Below are positions 17,870 to 26,971 of a DNA stretch of 64,000 bases, in pieces (position 1 is the stretch's first letter; every line of letters starts with the position of its first letter). Source of the stretch: Kushneria phyllosphaerae (GTDB lineage: Bacteria > Pseudomonadota > Gammaproteobacteria > Pseudomonadales > Halomonadaceae); contig NZ_ONZI01000002.1 of NCBI RefSeq assembly GCF_900312995.1, positions 496,001 to 560,000 on the forward strand. Direction: 5' to 3'. Below the pieces are notes generated by a model. It had not been told where the DNA came from, did no database searches, and saw only the letters and a program-made list of their open reading frames with translations. Made by a program: the position numbers and the translations under genes.

Positions 17870-18799
17870 CTATGCTGTCGGACCCGTGCCAAAACCGTCA
17901 TGGTGATGCACCAGCCAGTCATCGAAGATGGCCCTTTGCGGCGCTGTCATCATTTTTCGGGCACGCGCAAGGTGATGTTCACCCAGACGTTGCAGTCGTG
18001 CCACGATCGTGGCAAGCCAAGTCGTATCGGCAAAAAGTGCATCGGGTAGCGCGATCCGGCGCTCGAGATCACCGAGATACCAGATATGGTCGATCATGGC
18101 AGGGCCGCCTGAGGACTCGGCAGCGGGTATCATTAGACCATTATGACGGACATCCAGCGAAGGGTGATCGCCTGAAAAGACACCCTTTTCCCCATGATAA
18201 GGATGAATCAGCTCGATAATCCCTGGCTCGCGCTTAACCAGCAGCTCTGCCAGCGGGCTGTATGGTGCCCCGGGCAGCGAGTGATGGGTCAAATGGCGCA
18301 GACCAAATACCAGAACCGCGCGCCGCCCGCGATCGAGCACTTCCTGTTCGACCCGTTCAGCATAGGCCCTTTCACGCGCTTCATGCCAGCGGGCAAAGGC
18401 GTCATCATTCAGCGTTTCCCAATCAAGGGCAGGTTCTGCCAGTACCACGCGAACACGGCGATCAAGCGAACGCTTCAGGTTGAGCGCACGCAGACGCCTG
18501 AAAAAATCGGCATAAACCGGTGGGCTCCACAGCAGGAAATAGAGCGTATCCTGCCAGACGGCTTCAAGCCCGGTCTCCTCCATGTCTTCACCGCCAATAT
18601 AGCGATCAAGCCATGCCTGATGACGTGCACTGCCAAATTCGACAACAATGTCGTCAAACGTTCCCTCCAGCGCCGGATTTTCCAAAAGCGCGGTGATTTC
18701 GATCATCACTTGTGGGCACCAGTGAATCTCACCAAGCCCCACCAGAGAGCGGCGCTGAAGGATATCCGCCAGAAGCGTCTCGGGCCGAACGGCCGTCAT
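17870..18799 (-). CDS. uncharacterised protein coupled to the NRPS; ChaN/EreA (Tiki)-like
   Basis: 309 residues, no signal peptide, predicted cytoplasmic. The start overlaps the stop of the NRPS gene (ATGA), so the two are made together. Visible motifs are GLGEIHWCPQ at about residues 21-30, IVVEFGSARHQ at 50-60, VVLAEPALDWE near 118-128 and VLVFGLRHLTHH near 162-173. The GExH box followed by a strand ending in VEF and a later His pair resembles the superfamily that includes ChaN heme-binding proteins, TraB/Tiki and the EreA-type erythromycin esterases. That relationship is distant and inferred. Because EreA opens macrolactones and EntF-like synthetases make serine lactones, an esterase role is conceivable; ChaN-like iron handling is the alternative. 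No function is established. Confidence 0.5.
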   Translation of the reverse strand: MTAVRPETLLADILQRRSLVGLGEIHWCPQVMIEITALLENPALEGTFDDIVVEFGSARHQAWLDRYIGGEDMEETGLEAVWQDTLYFLLWSPPVYADFFRRLRALNLKRSLDRRVRVVLAEPALDWETLNDDAFARWHEARERAYAERVEQEVLDRGRRAVLVFGLRHLTHHSLPGAPYSPLAELLVKREPGIIELIHPYHGEKGVFSGDHPSLDVRHNGLMIPAAESSGGPAMIDHIWYLGDLERRIALPDALFADTTWLATIVARLQRLGEHHLARARKMMTAPQRAIFDDWLVHHHDGFGTGPTA

Positions 18800-21700
18800 G
18801 ACACGCTATCGCAGCAGTCTATTTGAGTTTCAAGCACTGTCATTAGACGCTGCGCAATCGTTGCCAGATGCGCCGGGTACATCAGCTCCGGATGCGTGGC
18901 CGGCAGATCCAGATTGAGGATGCGTCCGCCCACATAGGGCTGCCAGGCGTGCCGATCCAGCCAGTATTCGTCACGAGGCGTGGCCGCGGTAAAGAAGTGC
19001 ATGTCACCGCTATACACGAGATGGCGACTTTCACGCACCAGGCGACTGTTGTTGATGACCACATCCACCAGCGCATCCAGCGTCTGTGAGGACAGCTGAC
19101 CGAGCGCACTGCCCTCACGCTGCAACAGGGCGATCACCTGGGCCCGGCGCGTCCCGCCATCCTCTGACAATGTCCTGTCGGCAAGCCCTGCAATACGCAG
19201 AAGCGCCTCCAGCGCCATGCCCTCATCAGGTGGCGTCATGTCGCGCCAGAGATCGGCCGGATAGGCATCCAGCAGCGCCAGCATGTCCACCGTTGCTCCC
19301 TCACCTTCCAGCAGGGCGGCCATGGTGTGCGCAATCATGCCGCCGACCGACCAGCCCAGCAGACGATAGGGCCCATGAGGCTGAATGCGACGCATGCGGG
19401 CAATGTAGTCGCGCGCCATCTCCTCCATGGTGTCCGGCAGACGACTTTCAGGCAGCAGCCCGCGTGCCTGCAGCCCGTACAGGGGATAGCGCGATGGCAG
19501 CGCTTGTGCAAGGCCTGCATAGCACCAGGCCAGCCCCCCCGCCGGATGAATGCAGAATACGGGAGACGCTGTGCCGCTTTCCCGCAGCGGCAGCACAACA
19601 TCCAGCCCGCCAGCGGCCATGTCCTGCATATCGAGCGCATCCAGCGCCTCGATGGTGGGCGCCTCAAACAGTGTGGCAATCGTGAGCCGGGTGCCCAGCG
19701 CCTCGTTTAAACGACGCACCAGCCTCAGGGCGTTCAACGAGTTGCCCCCCAGATCGAAGAAGTTATCCCGAATGCCGACCCGCTCAAGGTCGAGTGCTTC
19801 GGCAAACAGCTCGGCCATGATCTGCTGACGTGGACTGGCCGGCGCCACGCTTTCCTGATCGGATTCGGGCGCCGGCAGAGCGCGACGGTCGAGCTTGCCA
19901 TTGGCGCTCAGCGGCAGCGCCGCCAGCACCATGATGACCCCAGGCACCATATAATCCGGCAGCGCGCGGGCCAGGTGGCGCTTGAGCCCCTCCAGTGATG
20001 GCGCATCGCTACCCCGGGGGACAATATACCCGACCAGCCGGGCGCTGTTGCCGCTGCCATGGACGCTGACCACCGCGTGCGCCACCCCCTCATGAGACAG
20101 CAGGACGGACTCGATTTCGCCCAGTTCCAGGCGCTGCCCGCGCAGCTTGACCTGATGGTCGATGCGCCCGAGATAGTCGAGCACGCCATCAAAGCGCCAG
20201 CGGGCCAGATCGCCGGTACGATAAAGCCTTGAATCAGCCTCCAGCGCCGGACAGTCGATAAAGAGCTCGGCGGTCAGCTCCGGCTGGCCCAGATACCCAC
20301 GCGCCAGATTGCGACCGGCAATATAAAGCTCGCCGGGCATCCCTACCGGTACCGGCTGGAAATTCGCATCCAGCACATGCAGGTGTGTGTTCCAGATCGG
20401 CGCACCAATGGGCACACTGCTGCCGGTGTCCGAATCATGACATTGCCAGGCACTGACATCGACGGCGGCCTCGGTAGGGCCATACAGATTGTGCAGCGCC
20501 ACCCCGGGCAGGCGTGTCAAAAAGCGCTGTTCCAGCTCCCGTGACAGCGCCTCGCCGCTGACAAACACCTGGCGCAGGGCACCCATGCGCTCGACATCTC
20601 GATCACCGAGTTCATCCAGCAGAATATCGAGCATCGAGGGCACAAAGTGCAGCGTGGTAATCGCTTCATCAATGATGGTATCGATCAGATAGCGCGGCTC
20701 ACGGTGGCCGTTTTCACGTGCCATGACCAGTGCTGCACCGCTGACCATGGGCCAGAGAAACTCCCATACCGACACATCGAAGCCGTTGGGCGTTTTCTGC
20801 AGCACCCGGTCGTTTTTTCCCAGCGCATAGCTTCCCTGCATCCAGAGAATGCGGTTAACGATGGCGTGATGCTCGACCAGCACACCCTTGGGCTTGCCAG
20901 TGGAACCGGAAGTAAAGAGAACATAGGCGCCCAGTCGCGGGTCACGCTGCGTAGGGCTGCCGGGAATGAGCGTCTGGCCGCTATTGCTTTCTGCCAGGGG
21001 CATGTTCAGGACAGGCGCCTGCTCAAAGCGGCCACACTGCGCCTCATGGCTTAAAATCACCCGGGGGGCAGCGCGCGCGATAATATCCGCCAATCGCGCG
21101 TCCGGATATTCCAGCGGCAGTGGCAGCCAGGCCGCCCCTGCATGATGAATGGCCAGCAGCGCCACCTGCATTTCCAGCGACCTTGGCAGCGCCACGCCGA
21201 CGGCATCACCGGGCCGTACGCCATTAATGCGCAGGCGATCAGCCAGTGCCTGCACTTGAGTCCCCAGCGTTTGATAGTCCAGTACCTCTCCGTTGGCCAC
21301 CAGTGCTGTCGCAGTGGGCGTCTCATGGACCTGACGCTCGAACAGCGTCGCCATATGGGTCTCTTCTACCGGGTGATCCGTGGCATTGAACTGCAAGAGC
21401 GCCTGGTGATCCTCAGGGAGGGTCAGTTTCAGTTCGCCTACAGGCGTCTCGGGGGCTGCCATGAAATTCACAAGCCACTGCGCCAGGCGTGCAAGATGCC
21501 ACTGAAGCTCGTTCTGGTCATACAGCGCCGGATTACCATCAAGTGCCAACCGCATGGCCTCGCTGTCGCCGCCGAGATAGACCGAAAAGACCAGGTCATC
21601 GACCGGCCCTGCCACCAGATGATGTTTGTGAACCCGGCTTTGCGGCCATTGACCGCTTGAATCAAAGGGCAGCACATTAACGTGCATGCCAAGAAGCGGA

Positions 21701-22728
21701 CGCCGGCCGGGACGACGCCCCAGATCGCGCAGCAGCCATTCATGGCGATAGCGCTGATGACGCCTTAGCGCCACGAGCGACTCTGCCGCGGACCGGCACC
21801 ACTGGAGGGGAGTAGCGCTGAAGTCATCACGAAGACGCAGCGGCAACATATTGACCTGGGTCATGGGCGTGCGCAGCGCAGCGCCCTGCATGCGTCCCAT
21901 CATGGGAACGCCCAGCGTGACATCAGATCGTTGACACATACGCGCATACCAGGCACCGCTGGCAGCCAGAATGGTTTCGGCCAGTCCCTGCTTTTGTTCG
22001 GTGCATCGAGCGTGAAACTGTTGGCTCTGCTCATGATCCAGCGTCACTTCGCAGCGCAGCGCATGAGGCTGCGCCGGGGCAAATCGGCCAGCGGGAGACA
22101 CGGGCTCGGGGTCGTCGGCAAACATTGCCTGCCAGTGATCACGATCCTGCCCAGGCGACGGACCGGCCAGATAACGCTGCTCTTCTTCGATGACGCGCTC
22201 AATGCTGCCATACCAGACGGATTTGACGTTCTCCTCTTTACCCAGCGCAACATAGTGCTCGGCGGCACGCTGTTGAATCAGCCCGTAGGCCCAGGCATCG
22301 GCCGCCACATGGTGCATGTTGAGCCACCAGAGCACGTGATCGTCGGCCAGCCGCCAGAGCGCCTGGCGATAGAGCGGTCCCTGCTGCAGTGCGAAGGGCA
22401 CCTCACGGCGCTCGGCCATCTGCTGCCAGGCCAGCTCCCGGGCATGCCTATTGCCGCGTAGATCGATGATCTCGGGAAGATCCGCTCGCTGCGCGATCTC
22501 GCCTTTACGCCTTGCCGGACCACTGTCAGTGGCCACAAACCCTTCAAACAGACCATCGGCCTCGCTGACCGCCATTGCTGCTGCCAGCGCCAGCCGATCA
22601 ACATCAATGGCACCGGTGAACTCGAGGCACTGTGCGGTGGAGTATCCTCCCTGACGGGCACTGCTCTGCTGGCCGTACCAGATACCAGCCTGTGCGCCGC
22701 TAACGGGAAGAAAATCGGCCTGACTCAT
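18796..22728 (-). CDS. nonribosomal peptide synthetase, EntF-like module C-A-PCP-TE, predicted serine-activating
   Basis: 1310 residues from ATG 22728 (SQADFLPVSGAQAGIW, as at EntF's start). Condensation domain about 10-430 with HHVAADA at 139-145 (the usual final Gly is Ala). Adenylation domain about 460-930: TSGSTGKPKG near 606, NLYGPTE near 746. The pocket residues read D-V-W-H-F-S-L-V-D plus Lys, from FDVSVWEF, LHFVPSML, VFVSGEAL, NLYGPTE and VDVS; this equals the EntF serine code. Carrier domain has LGGNSL with phosphopantetheine Ser997. Thioesterase has GWSVGG (Ser1127). Expected role is condensing an acyl or aryl group onto serine and releasing, perhaps cyclising, the product, as in catecholate siderophores. 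No aryl-acid genes are in the window. A GTG start at 22818 is open but has no ribosome binding site. Confidence 0.9.
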   Translation of the reverse strand: MSQADFLPVSGAQAGIWYGQQSSARQGGYSTAQCLEFTGAIDVDRLALAAAMAVSEADGLFEGFVATDSGPARRKGEIAQRADLPEIIDLRGNRHARELAWQQMAERREVPFALQQGPLYRQALWRLADDHVLWWLNMHHVAADAWAYGLIQQRAAEHYVALGKEENVKSVWYGSIERVIEEEQRYLAGPSPGQDRDHWQAMFADDPEPVSPAGRFAPAQPHALRCEVTLDHEQSQQFHARCTEQKQGLAETILAASGAWYARMCQRSDVTLGVPMMGRMQGAALRTPMTQVNMLPLRLRDDFSATPLQWCRSAAESLVALRRHQRYRHEWLLRDLGRRPGRRPLLGMHVNVLPFDSSGQWPQSRVHKHHLVAGPVDDLVFSVYLGGDSEAMRLALDGNPALYDQNELQWHLARLAQWLVNFMAAPETPVGELKLTLPEDHQALLQFNATDHPVEETHMATLFERQVHETPTATALVANGEVLDYQTLGTQVQALADRLRINGVRPGDAVGVALPRSLEMQVALLAIHHAGAAWLPLPLEYPDARLADIIARAAPRVILSHEAQCGRFEQAPVLNMPLAESNSGQTLIPGSPTQRDPRLGAYVLFTSGSTGKPKGVLVEHHAIVNRILWMQGSYALGKNDRVLQKTPNGFDVSVWEFLWPMVSGAALVMARENGHREPRYLIDTIIDEAITTLHFVPSMLDILLDELGDRDVERMGALRQVFVSGEALSRELEQRFLTRLPGVALHNLYGPTEAAVDVSAWQCHDSDTGSSVPIGAPIWNTHLHVLDANFQPVPVGMPGELYIAGRNLARGYLGQPELTAELFIDCPALEADSRLYRTGDLARWRFDGVLDYLGRIDHQVKLRGQRLELGEIESVLLSHEGVAHAVVSVHGSGNSARLVGYIVPRGSDAPSLEGLKRHLARALPDYMVPGVIMVLAALPLSANGKLDRRALPAPESDQESVAPASPRQQIMAELFAEALDLERVGIRDNFFDLGGNSLNALRLVRRLNEALGTRLTIATLFEAPTIEALDALDMQDMAAGGLDVVLPLRESGTASPVFCIHPAGGLAWCYAGLAQALPSRYPLYGLQARGLLPESRLPDTMEEMARDYIARMRRIQPHGPYRLLGWSVGGMIAHTMAALLEGEGATVDMLALLDAYPADLWRDMTPPDEGMALEALLRIAGLADRTLSEDGGTRRAQVIALLQREGSALGQLSSQTLDALVDVVINNSRLVRESRHLVYSGDMHFFTAATPRDEYWLDRHAWQPYVGGRILNLDLPATHPELMYPAHLATIAQRLMTVLETQIDCCDSVS

Positions 22729-22840
22729 GAGATCACCATCTTCTGCAATACCACCCCTGTGCGGGTTCTGATAACGGCTTGCCGGCCAGAACAGGTAACC
22801 TCGCCTGATCACCGACACCGTATAAACGGATAGATGTCTG

Positions 22841-22869
22841 AATTTAAATAATAATGCTTCTCATTTCAA
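22841..22869 (-). promoter_or_regulatory. putative NRPS promoter overlapped by a Fur-box-like palindrome
   Basis: On the minus strand TTGAAA (22869-22864) and TAAATT (22846-22841) are spaced by 17 nt. The palindrome AAATAATAA-TGC-TTCTCATTT (22846-22866) covers the spacer and touches both elements; its right half matches the common Fur half-site, the left half at 7 of 9 positions. This predicts repression by iron-loaded Fur. The leader to the ATG would be about 105 nt. Confidence 0.6.
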
Positions 22870-22910
22870 ACGAAACAACTGGTATTTCCTGTTACGGCCC
22901 GTTTGAATGC

Positions 22911-22942
22911 AAAACGGGACCGAATGGCATCATTCGGTCCCG
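22911..22942 (-). terminator. rho-independent terminator of the 98-aa gene
   Basis: CGGGACCGAATG-GCAT-CATTCGGTCCCG, 12 bp without mismatch, followed by TTTT when read leftward. It separates the dnaB-side gene from the NRPS promoter. Confidence 0.92.
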
Positions 22943-22981
22943 CAGGTCTTGAACACGACGCCGACATCCGGCCCCGAAGGT

Positions 22982-23278
22982 CTACTCGCGATTAAAGGTC
23001 GCCGGATCAATGGCGACACCCAGCGAGCGGCGGTCAATCCAGCGTCCGGCCTTGGTCTCCTTGTAGCGAAACACGACATAGTCGCCTATCGCGACATCCA
23101 GCGTGGCGTCTTCAACCTGATAGGAGTAGATCTCGCCATCAACGGTCAGAGTATGCCGGTAAAGGTCCGGCATCCCCAGCCACTCCTTGAAGGGCCCTTC
23201 GGTTTCGACACTTTCAAGCGTACCGCGTGCTTCCAGTTTGGGTTGACGACGTCCGCCGCGACGGTATCCAGCCGGCAT
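22982..23278 (-). CDS. hypothetical small protein downstream of dnaB
   Basis: 98 residues, not recognised. Strong support as a gene: ACAGGAGTCAAT before the ATG, and a textbook terminator 40 nt after the stop. Basic N-terminus (GYRRGGRRQPK), then a predicted all-beta body with alternating hydrophobic residues (TLTVDGEIYSYQVEDATLDV, IGDYVVFRYKE), suggestive of a small beta-barrel or OB-like fold; this is inference. It follows dnaB by 87 nt on the same strand, so may be co-transcribed. No signal peptide. A nucleic-acid-related role would fit the basic tail and the neighbour but is unproven. Confidence 0.7.
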   Translation of the reverse strand: MPAGYRRGGRRQPKLEARGTLESVETEGPFKEWLGMPDLYRHTLTVDGEIYSYQVEDATLDVAIGDYVVFRYKETKAGRWIDRRSLGVAIDPATFNRE

Positions 23279-23365
23279 ATTGACTCCTGTCAGGCTTATC
23301 AGGAAAAAGGGAAATGGCGCCCGGAGCGCCTTGTTTTATCTATCAGAACGCGCACAGCATGCGGT

Positions 23366-24751
23366 TTACTCTTCGTACTGGCCGTAACTGCCCGGTGCCA
23401 GATCCTCAAACCGGGTGTACTTGCCGATAAAGGCCATGTGTACGGTGCCAATGGGACCGTTACGCTGCTTACCGATAATCAGTTCGGCCAGTCCCTTGTT
23501 GTCAGGGTTGTCCTTGTTATACACCTCGTCACGATAGACGAAGGCAATCACGTCCGCGTCCTGCTCGATGGCGCCGGATTCACGCAGATCCGACATCACC
23601 GGACGCTTGTTGGGTCGCTGTTCAAGCGAGCGGTTAAGCTGCGACAGTGCCACGACCGGGCAGTTGAATTCCTTGGCCAGCCCCTTGAGCGAGCGCGAAA
23701 TTTCCGAGATCTCCGCGGTGCGGTTTTCCGACATTCCCGGCACCTGCATCAGCTGCAGGTAATCGATCATGATTAGACCAATGCCCCCGGCATCACGCGC
23801 AATACGTCGGCTTCGCGAGCGCATCTCATTGGGTGAGAGCGCGGCTGTATCATCGACGTAGAGCTGCTTGTCCTTGAGCAGGTTGACCGCAGAAGTCAGC
23901 CTCGGCCAGTCTTCGTCCTCAAGCTGCCCGTTACGCACCCGGGTCTGATCGATGCGACCCAGTGAGGAGATCATGCGCAGCATCAGCGAGTCAGCAGGCA
24001 TCTCCATCGAGAAGACCACTACCGCCTTGTCACTGCTGACCACGGCGTGTTCGACCAGGTTCATGGCGAAGGTGGTCTTGCCCATCGATGGGCGCCCCGC
24101 CACGATCACCAGATCAGAAGGCTGCAGGCCGGAAGTCATGTCGTCCAGATCGCGAAAGCCGGTCGACAGCCCCGTCATCTGCCCCTTGAGATTGAAAAGC
24201 TCATCGATGCGGTCCACTGCCTTACTGAGCAGATCGCTCATGCCAATGGCCCCGCCGGTCTTGGGGCGGGATTCGGAAATCTGAAACACCAGCCGCTCGG
24301 CTTCATTGACCAGCTCGTCCGCACTACGTCCCTGCGGATTGAAGGCCCCATCGGCAATCTGATTGGCGGCAGCGATCAGTTTTCGCAGCGTGGCACGCTC
24401 GCGCACGATATCGGCATAGGCGCGAATATTGCTGGCAGAAGGCGTGTTGCGGGCAAGTTCGGCCAGATAGGACAGTCCGCCCACACGCCCCAGACGGTCA
24501 TGCGATTCAAGCTCTTCAGAGAGCGTCACCACATCGAACGGGCGGCCCTCTTCTGCCAGACGCACCATGGCCTTGAAAACATCGCGATGCTCGATGCGGT
24601 AGAAGTCATCGCTGACCAGGCGGTCGGCGATCTCGTCCCAGGCCTGATTGTCCAGCATCAGGCCACCCAGAACGGACTGCTCGGCTTCAAGCGAGTGTGG
24701 CGGCACCTTGAGTGCAGCGGTTTCCCGATCAAATTCGATCACTTCACTCAT
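23366..24751 (-). CDS. dnaB: replicative DNA helicase DnaB
   Basis: 461 residues from the ATG at 24751, matching the family start ([18 protein letters not shown] follows at about residue 12); a start 13 codons earlier is open, and neither has a strong ribosome binding site. N-terminal primase-interacting domain about 12-115, RecA-like C-terminal domain from about 180 with Walker [10 protein letters not shown] and Walker B segment IMIDYLQLM. The hexamer unwinds DNA 5' to 3' at the replication fork. Sits after rplI in the classical rpsF-rpsR-rplI-dnaB order. Confidence 0.96.
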   Translation of the reverse strand: MSEVIEFDRETAALKVPPHSLEAEQSVLGGLMLDNQAWDEIADRLVSDDFYRIEHRDVFKAMVRLAEEGRPFDVVTLSEELESHDRLGRVGGLSYLAELARNTPSASNIRAYADIVRERATLRKLIAAANQIADGAFNPQGRSADELVNEAERLVFQISESRPKTGGAIGMSDLLSKAVDRIDELFNLKGQMTGLSTGFRDLDDMTSGLQPSDLVIVAGRPSMGKTTFAMNLVEHAVVSSDKAVVVFSMEMPADSLMLRMISSLGRIDQTRVRNGQLEDEDWPRLTSAVNLLKDKQLYVDDTAALSPNEMRSRSRRIARDAGGIGLIMIDYLQLMQVPGMSENRTAEISEISRSLKGLAKEFNCPVVALSQLNRSLEQRPNKRPVMSDLRESGAIEQDADVIAFVYRDEVYNKDNPDNKGLAELIIGKQRNGPIGTVHMAFIGKYTRFEDLAPGSYGQYEE

Positions 24752-24878
24752 GAGGACGATTAACCATGACGACTTACCAGGGAGAGTCATTCAACGCAGG
24801 ATCATAGCCTACGCTCGCGGGAAGAACATGTCATGACCTCTTCCGCGCTTGAACATTCGTTGAAAACAGTCATTAAAA

Positions 24879-24902
24879 AAAGGGGCACACAAGGTGCCCC
24901 TT
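24879..24902 (-). terminator. rho-independent terminator after rplI
   Basis: AAGGGGCAC-ACAAG-GTGCCCCTT followed by TTTTTTAATG when read leftward. It lies about 43 nt after the rplI stop and separates the ribosomal-protein operon from dnaB. Confidence 0.93.
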
Positions 24903-24944
24903 CTCGTGGCATATCATCGATATGCGCAGTGCCATCAATGTGGC

Positions 24945-25391
24945 TTATTCAGCAACAACGACCACGCGAACGCTGGCAGTAACATCGGAGTGCAGACGCA
25001 GCTCGATGTCATATTCGCCGGTCTGGCGAATCGGGCCTGTCGGCATGCGCACTTCGCTGCGTGCGACATCGATACCCGCCTGAGCGATGGCATCAGCCAG
25101 ATCGCGCGGACCGATGGAACCGAACAGCTTGCCTTCTTCACCGGCGCGAGCAACGAGCGACAGCTCGATCTCGGACAGCTCTTCAGCGCGGCGCTCGGCT
25201 TCGGCCTGACGCTCTGCAGCGTTGGCTTCAAGTTCGGCACGGCGCGTTTCGAAGGCGTCGACGTTGGATTTGGTTGCCGGAACGGCCAAGCCGTAGGGCA
25301 CCAGGTAATTACGACCGTAACCCGGCTTAACGGTAACCTGGTCGCCCAGATCTCCCAGCTTGCCGAGCTTGTCGAGCAGAATGACTTCCAT
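24945..25391 (-). CDS. rplI: 50S ribosomal protein L9
   Basis: 148 residues, normal length. Begins [19 protein letters not shown] and contains the L9 signature [17 protein letters not shown] near residues 24-40, then the long charged helix ([17 protein letters not shown]) linking the two globular domains. Binds 23S rRNA near the L1 stalk. Follows a membrane-protein gene by 12 nt in the rpsF operon and is closed by a strong terminator. Confidence 0.97.
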   Translation of the reverse strand: MEVILLDKLGKLGDLGDQVTVKPGYGRNYLVPYGLAVPATKSNVDAFETRRAELEANAAERQAEAERRAEELSEIELSLVARAGEEGKLFGSIGPRDLADAIAQAGIDVARSEVRMPTGPIRQTGEYDIELRLHSDVTASVRVVVVAE

Positions 25392-25403
25392 CTCGTGGAC
25401 CTC

Positions 25404-26255
25404 TTAACGTTGACTGCCGATCAGACGCGTGCGGAAATCCGCAAAGGTATCTATCAGCGCCAGCAGCAGCACAATCACTAACGTGGGCCAGGTGGTCAGC
25501 AGCAAGGCATAAAAGCCGACCAGCCAGAACCCTCTCATGGACTTTACACCTACAACACCGTGCACCAGGGCAATACCCGCTACCAGAAGAGGTACCCAGG
25601 CCATCAGGACAGCACCCGGCAACGCACCCAGAAGGCCAACGGCAGTCATCAGGACCACCCCGGCAAGTTCCAGCCTCGACAGGCGAAAGCGATGGAACTC
25701 TTCTCGAAAACCGCCGGGATTATACAGGGCCGCCTGCCAGCTGCGCGCCAGCGAAAGGCAGGCCGTCGCAGCCAGCATGACCATCAGGCCGGTAACGGCC
25801 GAGATCATCAATCGTGCCAGTTGTTCAACCGGCACACCCTGACTTGCGTACTGCCGAAGCAGCTCGTCAATCTCCGGCGCCTGGGCGCGCACTTCCTCAA
25901 TCAGTTGCGAGGCATCAGGTGGTGCGAAGACCCCAATCTGGATCAACACGGCCACCACAATGGCCCCTGCCAGCAGGGTTTCCCCCCAGCGAAATCGCTC
26001 TCGCAGAATAATGGCCATCACCGTCACCAGCAAAATGCTGGCCAGCGGTATGGCATCTCCCTGCATCCACCACCAGCCTGCCGGCACTGCGGCGGCCAGC
26101 ACGACCGGTGATGCCGGCCCAAAACCGCGGCGCAGCGTCACCAGCGCGCTGATGGCAGCAGACAGCCAGAAAAGCCATGGGACCAGTGAGCCCAGTAGCG
26201 CCACACCAACCGCGCGTGGCGTACTCTGCATTATCCAGCGAGCGAAACCCTGCAT
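25404..26255 (-). CDS. polytopic membrane protein between rpsR and rplI (YybS/DUF2232-like)
   Basis: 283 residues with about seven to eight membrane segments and an acidic extramembrane stretch around residues 118-145. A membrane protein of unknown function occupies this same slot between rpsR and rplI in many gammaproteobacteria, and its overall plan resembles YybS/DUF2232 proteins. The family link is tentative; the gene's reality is well supported by position, 12 nt spacing to rplI and an unbroken frame of consistent composition. Function unknown. Confidence 0.75.
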   Translation of the reverse strand: MQGFARWIMQSTPRAVGVALLGSLVPWLFWLSAAISALVTLRRGFGPASPVVLAAAVPAGWWWMQGDAIPLASILLVTVMAIILRERFRWGETLLAGAIVVAVLIQIGVFAPPDASQLIEEVRAQAPEIDELLRQYASQGVPVEQLARLMISAVTGLMVMLAATACLSLARSWQAALYNPGGFREEFHRFRLSRLELAGVVLMTAVGLLGALPGAVLMAWVPLLVAGIALVHGVVGVKSMRGFWLVGFYALLLTTWPTLVIVLLLALIDTFADFRTRLIGSQR

Positions 26256-26267
26256 GGCGTATGCAGC

Positions 26268-26495
26268 TTACTGGTGGCTGTCGGTGTAGGGCAGCAGGGC
26301 CAGATAACGAGCGCGCTTGATCGCGGTAGCCAGCTGACGCTGATAGCGTGCACGTGTACCGGTGATACGACTCGGGACAATCTTGCCGGTCTCGGTCACG
26401 TAGGCTTTCAGCGTGTCGAGGTCCTTGTAGTCAATGTACTTCACGCCTTCGGCGGTGAAGCGGCAAAACTTGCGACGACGGAAAAAACGGGCCAT
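26268..26495 (-). CDS. rpsR: 30S ribosomal protein S18
   Basis: 75 residues, exactly the usual length. [20 protein letters not shown] at the start and [20 protein letters not shown] in the middle are diagnostic. Binds S6 and 16S rRNA on the platform. Lies 41 nt after rpsF on the same strand. Confidence 0.98.
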   Translation of the reverse strand: MARFFRRRKFCRFTAEGVKYIDYKDLDTLKAYVTETGKIVPSRITGTRARYQRQLATAIKRARYLALLPYTDSHQ

Positions 26496-26536
26496 GTCAG
26501 TCTCTCCAGTAGGTGGATTCAGGCCAGAGCATCAGC

Positions 26537-26971
26537 TCAGGAGGCAGCTTCGGTCGACTCGTCAGAGCGTTCGCGCGGGCGATCGTCGTCAGAATCAGAG
26601 CGTTCACGCGGGCGGTCATCATCAGAGCGCTCGCGACGGCGTCCCTTCTCATCTGCCGCTTTCATCATCGGAGATGCTTCAGTGACCGCTTCAGTGCAAC
26701 GCACGACCATGTTGCGAATAATGGCATCGTTGAAACGGAAGATGTTTTCCAGTTCAGCCAGTGTTTCGCCGCTGCATTCCACGTTCATCAGAACGTAGTG
26801 AGCCTTGTGGATCTTGTTGATCGGGTAAGCCAGGTGACGACGGCCCCAGTCTTCAAGACGATGAACAGTACCGCCGTTTTCAGTCACGAGGCCGGTATAG
26901 CGCTCGATCATGGCAGGCACCTGCTCGCTCTGGTCCGGATGGACCATGACCACGATTTCGTAATGACGCAT
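26537..26971 (-). CDS. rpsF: 30S ribosomal protein S6 with repetitive charged tail
   Basis: 144 residues. The S6 core ([40 protein letters not shown]) ends near residue 105. The tail contains a near-perfect duplicated unit built from [13 protein letters not shown] blocks (about residues 114-138). In E. coli the S6 tail is polyglutamylated by RimK; this tail lacks a plain Glu-Glu end but is strongly acidic. GGAGACACC precedes the ATG. First gene of the rpsF-rpsR-membrane protein-rplI operon. Confidence 0.97.
   Translation of the reverse strand: MRHYEIVVMVHPDQSEQVPAMIERYTGLVTENGGTVHRLEDWGRRHLAYPINKIHKAHYVLMNVECSGETLAELENIFRFNDAIIRNMVVRCTEAVTEASPMMKAADEKGRRRERSDDDRPRERSDSDDDRPRERSDESTEAAS

Noticed and set aside
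22729..22818. GTG start extending the NRPS by 30 residues
   Set aside because: No ribosome binding site, and the added residues do not resemble condensation-domain starts; the ATG at 22728 does.
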